Shown: in pieces, positions 44,379-52,561 of the stretch
Numbering within the stretch: position 1 is the first letter of the stretch
Layout of the letters: the number at the start of each line of letters is the position of its first letter
Assembly: GCF_000297395.2 (NCBI RefSeq)
Contig: NZ_HF570108.1
Location: 5,627,700-5,691,699 of the forward strand
Origin: Micromonospora lupini str. Lupac 08
GTDB lineage: Bacteria; Actinomycetota; Actinomycetes; Mycobacteriales; Micromonosporaceae
Reading direction: 5' to 3'
Length of the DNA: 64,000 nucleotides
The notes under the pieces: generated by a model
What the model saw: the letters and a program-made list of their open reading frames with translations, nothing else
Database searches by the model: none
Told to the model about the DNA's origin: nothing
Translations under genes and position numbers: made by a program

Positions 44379-45605
44379 CCCGCCCGGGGCGTACGCGTCC
44401 ATGGCGTGCAACGACCTGCCGCGCAGCGCCACGGCGACGAGCAGCAGGTACGCGCCACCGAAGGCGGCAAGCGTGGGGACGAGCCCGACGGCCCCGACGG
44501 ACCAGCCGGCCAGCAGCACCGACAGCGGGGCGCCGCTGAGCGCGACGGCGCTGCCCAGCCCGAAGACCCGACCCCGGGCCTCCTCCGGCACGTGTTCGAG
44601 GGTGACTGTGGTGAGCAGCGGGTTGAGCGGGCCGGCGGCCAGGCCGAGCAGCAGGCAGATGCCGATCAGCACGGCCGGTGGCGGGGTGGCCGCGATGGAC
44701 AGCCGCAGCGCGCCGATGACCACGAAGCAGCCCAGCATGGTGCGCCGCCGGCTGGCCAGCAGGCGGCGGCTGGCCGGGGCGTACAGGAAGGTGCCGAGCA
44801 CGGCTCCGCAGCCGGACGCGGCGATCAACCAGCCCAGGTACCGCCCGTCGTGCAGCACGTCGTGCGTGTAGACCGGTAGCAGCACGGGGGTGAACGCCGC
44901 GTCCAGCAGGTTGGTGACGAAGACGAAGGCGGTCATCGCGGCGATCACCGGCATCCGTCGTACCAGCGTCGCGCCCTCGACCAGTTGCCGCGCGAAGCCG
45001 GCGCGGCCGGTCGTCGGCGCGGCGGCCAGGGCGGGCACCCCGACGGTGACAAGCAGCGCGGCGAGCAGCAGGCCGGCCGCGTCGACGTACAGGCCGACCG
45101 CCGCGCCGAGGGCGGCGACCAGCAGCGCGGCCAGGGGCGCGCCGACCACCAGGCCGAGCCGGGGCGCCGCCTGGTACCACGAGTTGGCGGTCTCCAGTCG
45201 TACGCCGGCCGCGGCGGCGACCGGTCGGATCAGGCTCACCCGGGCCGCGTTCGCCGGCGTGGCGACCAGGCTGCGGGCGAACAGCAGCGCCAGCAGGGCG
45301 GGCATCGGCAGCCCGACGGTGGCGTCCAGCACCGGGACCAGGCCGGTGAGCAGGCCGGCGAGCGCGTCGGAGAGCACGCTGACGCGGCGGCCACCGAGCC
45401 TGTCGATCCACACCCCGCCGACCGCGCCCGCGAAGATCAGCGGGAGGGTACCGGCGAAGCCGGCGAGGCCGGTGGCCGCCGCGCTGTCCGTGCGGGCCAG
45501 CACGTACAGCGGCACCGTGACCACGGTGATCGCGTTGCCGAAGGACGACAGGTAGTGCGCGCTCAGCAGCGCCACCAGGCTCCGGCGTTCCCCCGCGCCG
45601 CTCAT
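44208..45605 (-). CDS. MFS transporter (probable product exporter)
   Basis: A 465-residue major facilitator superfamily protein with about twelve hydrophobic segments, starting MSGAGERRSLVALLSAHYLS. It resembles EntS/MefA-type and other actinomycete exporters. The membrane part ends near residue 400; the last ~60 residues (AYAPGGSAEAAGPSAVDK onward) form a hydrophilic Gly/Ala/Arg tail encoded antisense to the SDR gene. Its ATG overlaps the transketolase C-half stop by four bases, making it the last gene of the carrier-protein operon. Export of the finished compound, hence self-resistance, is the natural inference. Confidence 0.87.
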   Translation of the reverse strand: MSGAGERRSLVALLSAHYLSSFGNAITVVTVPLYVLARTDSAAATGLAGFAGTLPLIFAGAVGGVWIDRLGGRRVSVLSDALAGLLTGLVPVLDATVGLPMPALLALLFARSLVATPANAARVSLIRPVAAAAGVRLETANSWYQAAPRLGLVVGAPLAALLVAALGAAVGLYVDAAGLLLAALLVTVGVPALAAAPTTGRAGFARQLVEGATLVRRMPVIAAMTAFVFVTNLLDAAFTPVLLPVYTHDVLHDGRYLGWLIAASGCGAVLGTFLYAPASRRLLASRRRTMLGCFVVIGALRLSIAATPPPAVLIGICLLLGLAAGPLNPLLTTVTLEHVPEEARGRVFGLGSAVALSGAPLSVLLAGWSVGAVGLVPTLAAFGGAYLLLVAVALRGRSLHAMDAYAPGGSAEAAGPSAVDKQAGAGDERGGLAGQEGGHRAEVPGPTHPTQRDARADLREPGVGR

Positions 45606-46618
45606 CGCAGCGCCGCCACCGCCCGGTCCACCACCGCGGCGGCGGTCACCCCGGCCCGTTCCAGCAGGTACCGCTGGTCACCGGCGACGGCCACGAACCC
45701 GTCCGGCACCGCCACCCGCAGCACGCGCGTGGGCCGGCGTTCGGCGAGCGCCTCCGCGACGGCGGAGCCCAGCCCGCCGCTGGGCCAGTGCTCCTCGACG
45801 GTGACCACCACCGGGCGGCCGGTCGCCAGAACCGCCGCGTCGAGCGTCTCCACGTCGAGCGGGCGGACGGTGTGCACGTTGAGCACCGTGGCGCCGATCC
45901 CCCGCCGGGCCAGCTCGTCGGCGGCGCCCAGCGCGGCGAGCACCGGGTACGGCCCGCAGGCGGCCAGCACCACGTCACCGCCGGTACGCAGCGGCTGCAC
46001 CCGGCCCAGCCGGACCGGCGGCGCGTCCGGAACGCCTGCGGTGGCGAGGGTGGCCGCCAGATCCGGCGTCGCGGCACGACCGAGCCGCAGGTAGACCGGC
46101 CCGGGCAGCTCCAGCGACTGCCGAAACAACCGGGCGCAGGCGTCGCCGTCGGCCGGCGCCACCACTGTCATGTTCGGCAGCGTACGCATGATCGCCAGGT
46201 CTTCGAGGGCGTGATGGGTCGGCCCGAGGTGGCCGGCGGCCAGCCCGCCGTGGGTGGCCACGATCCGCACCGGCAGGTCGTTGAAGGCGATGTCCACCTT
46301 CACCGCCTCCAGGGCACGGGTGCTGGCGAAGGTGGCCATGGTGTTGACCATCGGGATCCGCCCGCTGCGGGCCAGCCCGGCGGCGACACCCATCAGGTTC
46401 TGCTCGGCGATGCCGAGGTTGACGTAACGGTCGCCCGCCGACCCGAAGTCGACGCCGCTGAACAGCCCGGTGTCGCTGTCCAGGCAGACCAGTCGGTCGT
46501 CCGCGGCCATCAGCTCGACGAGCAGGTCCCGGTAGACGTCCCGCCCGGCACGCGGCCCACCCGCCGGGTTCGCCGCGCCCGCCGGGACCGCCGCGGCTGC
46601 CGGGCCCGCCGTGCTCAC
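45602..46618 (-). CDS. transketolase, C-terminal subunit
   Basis: A 338-residue Pyr-plus-C-terminal half of a split transketolase. It carries the Glu-containing NLGIAEQNLMGVAAGLA motif, whose Glu contacts the thiamine pyrophosphate pyrimidine, and MVNTMATFASTRALEAVKVD, typical of the DXS/transketolase Pyr domain. It must pair with the N-terminal subunit from the preceding gene (GTGA overlap, start GTG 46618). Primary metabolism uses single-chain transketolases; a split pair in a LysW-type operon points to two-carbon ketol transfer onto the carrier-bound semialdehyde, as shown for the vazabitide pathway. Confidence 0.9.
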   Translation of the reverse strand: MSTAGPAAAAVPAGAANPAGGPRAGRDVYRDLLVELMAADDRLVCLDSDTGLFSGVDFGSAGDRYVNLGIAEQNLMGVAAGLARSGRIPMVNTMATFASTRALEAVKVDIAFNDLPVRIVATHGGLAAGHLGPTHHALEDLAIMRTLPNMTVVAPADGDACARLFRQSLELPGPVYLRLGRAATPDLAATLATAGVPDAPPVRLGRVQPLRTGGDVVLAACGPYPVLAALGAADELARRGIGATVLNVHTVRPLDVETLDAAVLATGRPVVVTVEEHWPSGGLGSAVAEALAERRPTRVLRVAVPDGFVAVAGDQRYLLERAGVTAAAVVDRAVAALR

Positions 46619-47607
46619 CGGATCCCCCGGCGTACGGCCCGCAGCGCCCGCCCGCGTTGGGTCTCGCCGAGCCGGGCGAAGTGGCTGCGCACCTGTCCCT
46701 CCACGTAGGGCAGTCCCCGGCCCTTGACGGTCCGGGCGATGACGGCCACCGGTCGGCCCGTGCCCGGCTCGGTCAACGCCGCACGCAGCGCGCCCCGGTC
46801 GTGCCCGTCCACCTCGCGGACCTCCCAGCCGAACGCCCGCCACCTGTCGGCAAGCGGTTCCAGCGTGATCACGTCCTCGGTGCCGTCGCCGAGTTGCAGG
46901 CCGTTGCGGTCGATCACCGCGGTCAGCCGGTCGAGCCCGAGGCTGCCGGCGGCCATCGCCGCCTCCCAGACCGAGCCCTCCTGCAACTCCCCGTCGCCGA
47001 GTACGACGACGCAGCGCCTGTCGCTGCCGTCGAGCCGGGCGGCGAGCGCGTGCCCGACGCCGAGCGCCAACCCGTGCCCGAGCGAGCCGGTGGGCATCTC
47101 CACGCCCGGCACCGCACGGTTCGGGTGGGCCAGGAACGGCCCGCCCGGCGCGGCGTACCCGTCGAGCCACTCCACCGGGAAGTAGCCCCGGGTGGCGAGC
47201 ACCGCGTACAGGGCGATGGCCCCGTGGCCCTTGCTGAGCAGCAGCACGTCCCGGTCGGGGGCCTGCGGTCGGGTCGGGTCGACCCGCAACACCTCGTGGT
47301 ACAGGGTCACCAGGATCTCCACGAGCGACATCGAGCCGCCCAGGTGTCCGCCGTCGGCGCTGGCGCACATCCCGACGATCAGCTCCCGCACGCGTACCGC
47401 GACCGCCGCCAGGTCGACGGCGGCCTCCGCGACCTCTGCGACCTCGGCCTCGACGGACGCCGGCCGGTCCCCCGACTCGGGCAGCGCGGCCCGGTCGGCC
47501 GGCTCGGGCAGCATGGCCCGGTCGGCCGGCTCGACCCGGTCGGCCGGCTCGGGCAGCTCGGGCAGCTCGGCCGGCTCGGCGACCGCGAGTGGTTCCCGGG
47601 GCGGCAC
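46615..47607 (-). CDS. transketolase, N-terminal subunit, with Pro/Ala/Glu repeat extension
   Basis: A 330-residue thiamine-pyrophosphate-binding half. Core motifs are ASADGGHLGGSMS, LSKGHGAIALYAVLA, MPTGSLGHGLALGVG and the TPP/Mg motif GDGELQEGSVWEAAMAAG followed by VIDRNGLQ. About 60 residues precede the core: an acidic, Pro/Ala/Glu/Asp-rich disordered segment with three PADR units (near 21, 27 and 36) and repeated LPE. Split transketolase N-subunits usually start close to the core, so the extension is unusual. GTG 47607 begins one base after the LysK stop. It works with the C-subunit encoded next. Confidence 0.9.
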   Translation of the reverse strand: MPPREPLAVAEPAELPELPEPADRVEPADRAMLPEPADRAALPESGDRPASVEAEVAEVAEAAVDLAAVAVRVRELIVGMCASADGGHLGGSMSLVEILVTLYHEVLRVDPTRPQAPDRDVLLLSKGHGAIALYAVLATRGYFPVEWLDGYAAPGGPFLAHPNRAVPGVEMPTGSLGHGLALGVGHALAARLDGSDRRCVVVLGDGELQEGSVWEAAMAAGSLGLDRLTAVIDRNGLQLGDGTEDVITLEPLADRWRAFGWEVREVDGHDRGALRAALTEPGTGRPVAVIARTVKGRGLPYVEGQVRSHFARLGETQRGRALRAVRRGIR

Positions 47608-47608
47608 G

Positions 47609-48757
47609 TCAGGTTCCGCTCGGGGCGAGGCGGAAGCCGTTGACCTGGGCGGCGGGCGGCGGTGGCGCGGCCGACCCGGGCGCGTCCAGCTCGCGCAGCG
47701 CGTGCCGCAGCACCGCGATCCCGCGCAGGTAGTCGGCAAGCACGATGTGCTCGTCGTCGGAGTGGTCCAGGCTGCTGTCCCCGGGGCCGTACGTGGCCAT
47801 CGGCACGTCCCACTGCTCGGCGAGCACGTTCATGTCCGAGGTGCCGGTCTTCACCTTCAACGCGGGTCGGGCCCGCTGGGCGCGGATGCCCGCCGAGAGC
47901 GCCCGGACCACCGGGTTGCGGTGGTCGGCGCGGCAGGCGGCGACGCGGTTGACCACTGTCAGTTCCCCGTCGGGCGTACGCTGCGCCAGCTCGCGCAGCA
48001 GCCCGTCCACGTCGTACCCCGGTGGGGTGCGCACGCTCAGCTCGGCCTCCGCCTGCACCTGGTCGGCGCGCAGCGAGAGGAGGGTCGCGCCGGGCCGGTC
48101 GAAGGAGCCGTTGCCGCTGTCCGGCCCGAGCAGCTCCACAAGCGTCGTCCAGCAGCGCACCGCCAGCTCGGACGCCTTGGCCACCGGGTTGCTGGGGTGG
48201 GTGGCCGGCACCGACACCCGGTAGCGCAGGTCGAGTTTGCCCTTGTAGCCGAGCGTGATCGTCGACCAGCCGCTCGGTTCGCCCACCACCACCGCGTCCG
48301 GCCGGGGCAGCCGCCGTCGGATCTCCCGCGACCCGCGCGACGCGATCTCCTCCTCGACCGCGCCGACCACCACGATCCGCCCGCCGACGTCCGCCGACGC
48401 GGCGGCGCACACCATTGCCGCGAGCGGCCCCTTGGCGTCCACCGCGCCCCGACCGTAGAGCCGGCCGTCCTCGGCGCGGACCGCCGGACCGCCCGGCACC
48501 GTGTCCAGGTGGCCGATCAGCAGCACCACAGGCCCGTCGCCGCGGCCGATCTCGCCGACGACGTTGCCGACCGGATCGACGTACGCGTCGAAGCCCAACT
48601 GCCCCATCGCGTCCACGAGGGACCGGGCCAGCGCCGCCTCGTGGTACGACGGCGAGGGCGTCTCCACCATGCGGCGCAGCAACCCGGCCGCGAAGGTGTC
48701 CGTGACGGCGCCCGGCCGCACCCGCGGCGGATCGGGCTCGGTGGCGTCCTCAGGCAT
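47609..48757 (-). CDS. LysK-type M20 metallohydrolase releasing product from the carrier protein
   Basis: A 382-residue M20 zinc peptidase, the type that cleaves the isopeptide bond between a LysW carrier and the finished amino acid. Metal and catalytic motifs: LLIGHLDTVPG, GRGAVDAKGPLAAM, GAVEEEIASRG (catalytic Glu), VVGEPSGW and the C-terminal SLDHSDDEH. The last ~26 residues form a Pro/Ala/Gly-rich linker followed by a short NGFRLAPSGT end, an addition not needed for the fold. ATG 48757 overlaps the LysZ stop by 8 bp. It follows LysZ and precedes the transketolase genes, so release is probably the last carrier-dependent step. Confidence 0.88.
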   Translation of the reverse strand: MPEDATEPDPPRVRPGAVTDTFAAGLLRRMVETPSPSYHEAALARSLVDAMGQLGFDAYVDPVGNVVGEIGRGDGPVVLLIGHLDTVPGGPAVRAEDGRLYGRGAVDAKGPLAAMVCAAASADVGGRIVVVGAVEEEIASRGSREIRRRLPRPDAVVVGEPSGWSTITLGYKGKLDLRYRVSVPATHPSNPVAKASELAVRCWTTLVELLGPDSGNGSFDRPGATLLSLRADQVQAEAELSVRTPPGYDVDGLLRELAQRTPDGELTVVNRVAACRADHRNPVVRALSAGIRAQRARPALKVKTGTSDMNVLAEQWDVPMATYGPGDSSLDHSDDEHIVLADYLRGIAVLRHALRELDAPGSAAPPPPAAQVNGFRLAPSGT

Positions 48758-49598
48758 TCGGGCTCCTCGTGGTGATCTCGGTGGCGGCGCCGGCCAGCGC
48801 CGCCCGGACGGGGTCGCCGCGCCGGCCGTCCGCGACCAGCACCCGACCCACCCCGCCGAGCAGCGCCTCGCGGCCGGCGATCAGCTTCATCGCCATTCCG
48901 CCGCCCACGCCGGGTGGCACGCCTGTCGTCGGCACGGCGCAACGGGCCAGCACGGACCGTTCGTCGCCCGGGTCGGTGAGCACCCCGGGCGCCCCGGTGA
49001 GCAGGACCAGGGTGCCCGCGCCAAGCGCGGCGGCGAGTGCGGCGGCGGCACGGTCGGCGTCCACGTTCACCGGCCGGCCGTCCTCGCCCAGCGCCGGCGG
49101 CGACACCACCGGTACCGTGCCGGCCGTCAGCAGCACCCGGAGCAGGTCGGGGCGTACGCCGACCAGCCGGCCGCCGTGGTTGTCGCGCAGCACCATCCGC
49201 CGGCCGTCGACGACGGCCCGGTGCACGGGGGTACGCCGGGCGCGCAGCAGGCCGGCGTCGAGCCCGGTCAGTCCGACCGCGTCGACTCCGGCGCGGGCCA
49301 GCGCGGCGACCAGCCGGGGCTTGACCGCGCCGGCGAGGGCGAGCACGACGACCTCCAGGGTGGCCGGGTCGGTGTAGCGGGTGTCCACCCCGTCGTCGGT
49401 GACCATCCGCCGGTGCGGCACGCCCAGCCGGTCCCCGAGCGCGCCGATGTCGGCGGAACCGCCGTGCACCAGCACCACCCGCTGCCCGGCGCGGACCATG
49501 TCGGCGACGTCGGCGCAGACCGCCGCCGCGTCCACTCCGGCGGTGCCGCCGCACTTGACCACGGTCAGCTCGCCCGGCGGGGCCGACGGGGCGTTCAC
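48750..49598 (-). CDS. LysZ-type (ArgB family) kinase acting on carrier-bound substrate
   Basis: Amino-acid kinase family protein of 282 residues that phosphorylates the side-chain carboxylate of the LysW-linked amino acid. Motifs: VVKCGG and VHGGSADIGALGDRLG near the N-terminus, VDADRAAAALAAALGA in the middle, and GGGMAMKLIAGREAL binding ATP near the C-terminus. It resembles the acetylglutamate kinase fold, but the operon (carrier protein, LysX, LysY, LysK) shows it is the carrier-dependent form rather than arginine biosynthesis. GTG 49598 overlaps the LysY stop as GTGA. Confidence 0.9.
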   Translation of the reverse strand: MNAPSAPPGELTVVKCGGTAGVDAAAVCADVADMVRAGQRVVLVHGGSADIGALGDRLGVPHRRMVTDDGVDTRYTDPATLEVVVLALAGAVKPRLVAALARAGVDAVGLTGLDAGLLRARRTPVHRAVVDGRRMVLRDNHGGRLVGVRPDLLRVLLTAGTVPVVSPPALGEDGRPVNVDADRAAAALAAALGAGTLVLLTGAPGVLTDPGDERSVLARCAVPTTGVPPGVGGGMAMKLIAGREALLGGVGRVLVADGRRGDPVRAALAGAATEITTRSPNA

Positions 49599-50641
49599 GC
49601 CGGGTGCAGGCCGGGGAACTCCAGCCCCAGCCGCTCGGGCCAGCCGAAGCGGACGTTGAGGCACTGCACCGCGTTGCCGGCGCCGCCCTTGACGAGGTTG
49701 TCCAGTGCCGCGACGAGTAGCGCCCAGCCGCCGTGCGGGTCGACGGCGAACCCGACGTCGCAGAAGTTGGAGCCGGCCAGGATCTTCGGCTCCGGCAGCC
49801 GGTACGTGCCGCGTCGCGCCGCGACCACCCGTACGAACGGCTCGTCGCGGTAGTAGCGGCGGTAGACGGCCCGGGTGGCGGCCTCGTCGACGCCGTCGGC
49901 AAGCGGCACCCGGCACAGCACCTGCACGCCCCGGACCGCCTCCACCCCGGTCGCGGTCATCCGCGCCGGTACGCCCACCGCCTGGGTGATCTCCGCCTGG
50001 TGCCGGTGGGCGGTCGGGGCGAAGACCCGCAGCGCGCCGCTGCGCTCGGCGTGCACGTTCGCCGCCGACGGGGCGCTGCCGGAGCCGCTGGAGCCGGTCC
50101 GTCCGTCGACTGTCACCTCCCCCGCGCCCAGCAGGCCCGCGTCGGCGAGCGGGTGCAGGGCGAGGATCGCGGCGGTGGCCATACAGCCGGGCACGCTGAT
50201 CCGGTCGGCGTCGCGCAGACGCTTGCGGTGCAGCTCGGGCAGCCCGGTGACGAACTCGGCGAGCAGGTCGGGCGCGGCGTGCGGGCCGCCGTAGTACGCC
50301 GCGAAGACGGCCGGATCACGCAGCCGGAAGTCCGCCGACAGGTCGACCACCGTGTCGGCCAGGTCGAGCAGGCCGCGCATCGCGCCCATCGCCAGCCCGT
50401 GCTCGGTGGCCAGCAGCAGCACGTCGTGCCGGCCGAGGTCCTCCGGGGCGGTGAAGGTCAGCTCGGTGAGGCCGCGCAGGTTGGGGTGGGTGGTGCTGAC
50501 CCGCCGGCCGGCGAGCCGGCGCGACGTGACAGTGGCCAGCTCCACTCTCGGGTGTCCGAGCAGCAGGCGGACCAGCTCGCCGCCGATGTAGCCGGCGCCG
50601 CCGACGACCGCCGCGCGGACCGGTCCGGCCCGGCCGGTCAC
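49595..50641 (-). CDS. LysY-type (ArgC family) acyl-phosphate reductase
   Basis: A 348-residue NADPH-dependent reductase that turns the carrier-bound acyl phosphate into a semialdehyde. Motifs: VVGGAGYIGGELVRLLLGHP (Rossmann), LSADFRLRD, ISVPGCMATAAILAL with the catalytic cysteine, and TGSSGSGSAPS, which is the region binding the carrier or phosphate. The usual GCYPTA around the cysteine is GCMATA here, as in several LysY-type proteins. GTG 50641 overlaps the LysX stop (GTGA). The semialdehyde it makes is the expected acceptor for the transketolase encoded downstream. Confidence 0.92.
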   Translation of the reverse strand: MTGRAGPVRAAVVGGAGYIGGELVRLLLGHPRVELATVTSRRLAGRRVSTTHPNLRGLTELTFTAPEDLGRHDVLLLATEHGLAMGAMRGLLDLADTVVDLSADFRLRDPAVFAAYYGGPHAAPDLLAEFVTGLPELHRKRLRDADRISVPGCMATAAILALHPLADAGLLGAGEVTVDGRTGSSGSGSAPSAANVHAERSGALRVFAPTAHRHQAEITQAVGVPARMTATGVEAVRGVQVLCRVPLADGVDEAATRAVYRRYYRDEPFVRVVAARRGTYRLPEPKILAGSNFCDVGFAVDPHGGWALLVAALDNLVKGGAGNAVQCLNVRFGWPERLGLEFPGLHPA

Positions 50642-51495
50642 GTCAGCCTCGTCAGGACGTGGTCGACGATCCGGCCGGCGACGTCGACGCTCCCGTCGTA
50701 CGCCTGCTCGAAGCCGGCGAACTCCACCCCGGAGTTGACCTCCAGGACGTACAGCCGGCCGGTTTCGTCCTCCACCAGGTCGACGCCCGCGAGGTCCGCG
50801 CCGACCGCGGTGGCGGCCGTGGTGGCCAGCTCGATGATCCGGTCGGTGAGCGGGCACCGCTCGGTGCGGGCGCCCCGGGCCACGTTGGTACGCCAGTCCG
50901 CGCTGTACCGGTACACCGCGCCGAGCACCTCGCCGCCGACGACCACGACCCGGATGTCGCGGCCGGGTTTGCGGACGTACTCCTGCACGTACACGATGTG
51001 CGCCTGCGGGCCGGGCAGCGCGGCCACGTACTCCAGCACGGTGCGTGCCAGGTCCGGGTCCGGCACGGTCGTGACCAGCCGCCCCCACGACCCGACAAGC
51101 GGTTTGACGACGGCCGGGTAGCCGATCGCGGCCAGCGCGGACAGCGCGGCCTCCGGGGTGGCGGCCAGGGCGGTACGCGGGGTGGGCAGGCCGGCCGCGC
51201 GCAACGCGAGGGAGGTGTGCCACTTGTCGGCGCAGGTCTCGATGGCGGCGGCGGAGTTGACGCCGATCACGCCCAGTCGTTCCAGGGCGCGGGCGGCGTA
51301 GCCGGCGCGGATCTGGCCGATCTCCCGGTTGAGCACCAGCCGCCACTCGGGCGCGGCGCCGTCCAGCGGCCACCACGCGGTGCGGGTGTCGACGTGGGCC
51401 ACCGCGACGTTGCGGCGTTCCAACGCCTCCAGGATCCGCTTGTCGTCGACCCGCAGCCGGGACGTGAGCACCGCCACCGAGGCCGGTTCACTCAC
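50638..51495 (-). CDS. LysX-type ATP-grasp ligase loading the amino-group carrier protein
   Basis: A 285-residue RimK-superfamily ligase expected to join the alpha-amino group of glutamate (or 2-aminoadipate) to the C-terminal Glu of the carrier protein. Motifs: NREIGQIRAG, VIGVNSAAAIETCADKWHTSLAL, AVVKPLVGSWGRLVTTV, YVQEYVRKPGRDIRV, NVARGARTERCPL and LYVLEVNSGVEFAGFEQ, all typical of LysX/ArgX. I cannot decide glutamate versus aminoadipate from the sequence. ATG 51495 lies within the end of the carrier gene (8-bp overlap), so loading enzyme and carrier are co-translated. Confidence 0.92.
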   Translation of the reverse strand: MSEPASVAVLTSRLRVDDKRILEALERRNVAVAHVDTRTAWWPLDGAAPEWRLVLNREIGQIRAGYAARALERLGVIGVNSAAAIETCADKWHTSLALRAAGLPTPRTALAATPEAALSALAAIGYPAVVKPLVGSWGRLVTTVPDPDLARTVLEYVAALPGPQAHIVYVQEYVRKPGRDIRVVVVGGEVLGAVYRYSADWRTNVARGARTERCPLTDRIIELATTAATAVGADLAGVDLVEDETGRLYVLEVNSGVEFAGFEQAYDGSVDVAGRIVDHVLTRLT

Positions 51496-51673
51496 CCCAG
51501 TCCTCTTCGACCTCGGGGGCCGGCGCGAGCGTCACCGGCTGCACCGTGACGACCTCCAGCTCTACCTGGCACTCGCCGCACTCGACCAGCTCGCTGAGCC
51601 GGGGTGGCTCGGCGAACGGCACGTCTGCGGCGCACTCGGGGCAGCGGGCGGTGGTCTGTTCCTGGACTGTCAC
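51488..51673 (-). CDS. amino-group carrier protein (LysW-type)
   Basis: A 61-residue acidic carrier that protects the amino group of biosynthetic intermediates and presents them to the pathway enzymes. It has two CxxC zinc knuckles (Cys11/14 and Cys32/35) and ends EEDWGE, matching the EDWGE C-terminus of LysW proteins, whose last Glu forms the isopeptide bond. In bacteria making lysine by the aminoadipate route LysW serves primary metabolism, but actinomycetes make lysine by the diaminopimelate route. A LysW operon with transketolase halves therefore marks secondary metabolism. GTG 51673 starts the eight-gene operon. Confidence 0.95.
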   Translation of the reverse strand: MTVQEQTTARCPECAADVPFAEPPRLSELVECGECQVELEVVTVQPVTLAPAPEVEEDWGE

Positions 51674-51886
51674 GGGAGGGCTTCCGTTCCTTCGTGGGGG
51701 CCGGGGACCGCTCCGACCATAGGAATCCCACCCCGGGTCTCGCGTCCGCGCGCCGTCGACACCCGGTCAACGTCACGATGACCCGGGGCCGGCGGCGTGA
51801 CACGGCTGTCGCAGCCGCGTTCGACCGAGTAACATCGCGATCATCGATGTGTTGAATTCACCGGCGGCAGTACGTAAGGCGGGGGA
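51674..51886. promoter_or_regulatory. divergent promoter region of the carrier-protein operon and the regulator
   Basis: This 213-bp gap separates the carrier gene from the LuxR-type gene. A perfect inverted repeat ACATCG-N7-CGATGT lies at 51832-51850, 37 bases before the regulator start, in the AT-rich part of the gap, and could be an operator. TAACAT at 51830-51835 could serve as a -10 box for the regulator but has no good -35 partner. I found no clear boxes for the minus-strand operon. Confidence 0.45.
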
Positions 51887-52552
51887 ATGTCAATCCGGGT
51901 TCTTGTCTGCGACGAATTGCCAATTGTCCGAGATGGCCTCCGTACGCTGCTGGGCAGCGAGCCCGATGTCTCCGTGGTCGACACCTCGGACAGCGGCAAC
52001 CACGCGATAATGCTGGCCCGCACGCACCGTGTCGACGTCATCGTCACCGGCCTGAAATTGCGCGGCATTTCCGCGGTCGACCTCATTCACAAAATCAACG
52101 CCGAAAATTTGACTCCTCGACCCCGTTTCGTGGTGTTCGCCACCGACGACAGCGACGACCTGGTCAGCAGCGTGTTCCAGGCGGGTGTCAACGGGATCCT
52201 GATGCCGGACGCCACCTGGGAGGAGGTCGCCGCCGCGGTGCGTGCCGCCGCCGCCGGCCAGACCACCCTGGCCCCCCGGATCGCCGACCGGCTGGTCGAC
52301 TGGTTCCGGCGTCGACAGCCGTACCCGGAGGAGGTCTTCCAGCCGGCGGTGTCCACGTTGACCCCACGGGAACGACAGGTGCTGCTGCTGATGGCGGACG
52401 GAAAGTCCACCGAGGAGGTCGCCACCGAGTTGTCCATCGGCCTGACCACCGTGCGCACCCACGTCTACCGGCTGCGGTGCAAACTCAACGTCAAGGACCG
52501 GGCCCAGTTGGTGTCCTTCGCCTATCGCGCAGGCCTCATGCAGCCGGCCTGA
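51887..52552 (+). CDS. atypical NarL/LuxR-family regulator lacking the phosphoacceptor Asp
   Basis: A 221-residue protein with receiver and LuxR helix-turn-helix domains (STLTPRERQVLLLMADGKST, then LTTVRTHVYRLRCKL). The receiver keeps an acidic pair (Asp9, Glu10), but the phosphorylated Asp is replaced by Gly55 (VIVTGLKLRG), and the conserved Lys near NGILMPD is absent. It should not be activated by phosphorylation; ligand-controlled or constitutive atypical response regulators of this kind are known in antibiotic clusters. GGGGG lies just before ATG 51887. Divergent from the carrier operon, it is the obvious local regulator. Its first 250 bases are less GC-rich than the neighbours. Confidence 0.88.
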   Translation: MSIRVLVCDELPIVRDGLRTLLGSEPDVSVVDTSDSGNHAIMLARTHRVDVIVTGLKLRGISAVDLIHKINAENLTPRPRFVVFATDDSDDLVSSVFQAGVNGILMPDATWEEVAAAVRAAAAGQTTLAPRIADRLVDWFRRRQPYPEEVFQPAVSTLTPRERQVLLLMADGKSTEEVATELSIGLTTVRTHVYRLRCKLNVKDRAQLVSFAYRAGLMQPA

Positions 52553-52561
52553 GCCTCCCGG

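Noticed and set aside
45602..51673. Primary arginine or lysine biosynthesis operon
   Set aside because: The ArgB/ArgC-like and M20 genes accompany a LysW carrier and split transketolase, with no aminotransferase, ArgJ, ArgF or ArgR. High-GC actinomycetes make lysine through diaminopimelate, so a secondary-metabolite role fits better.
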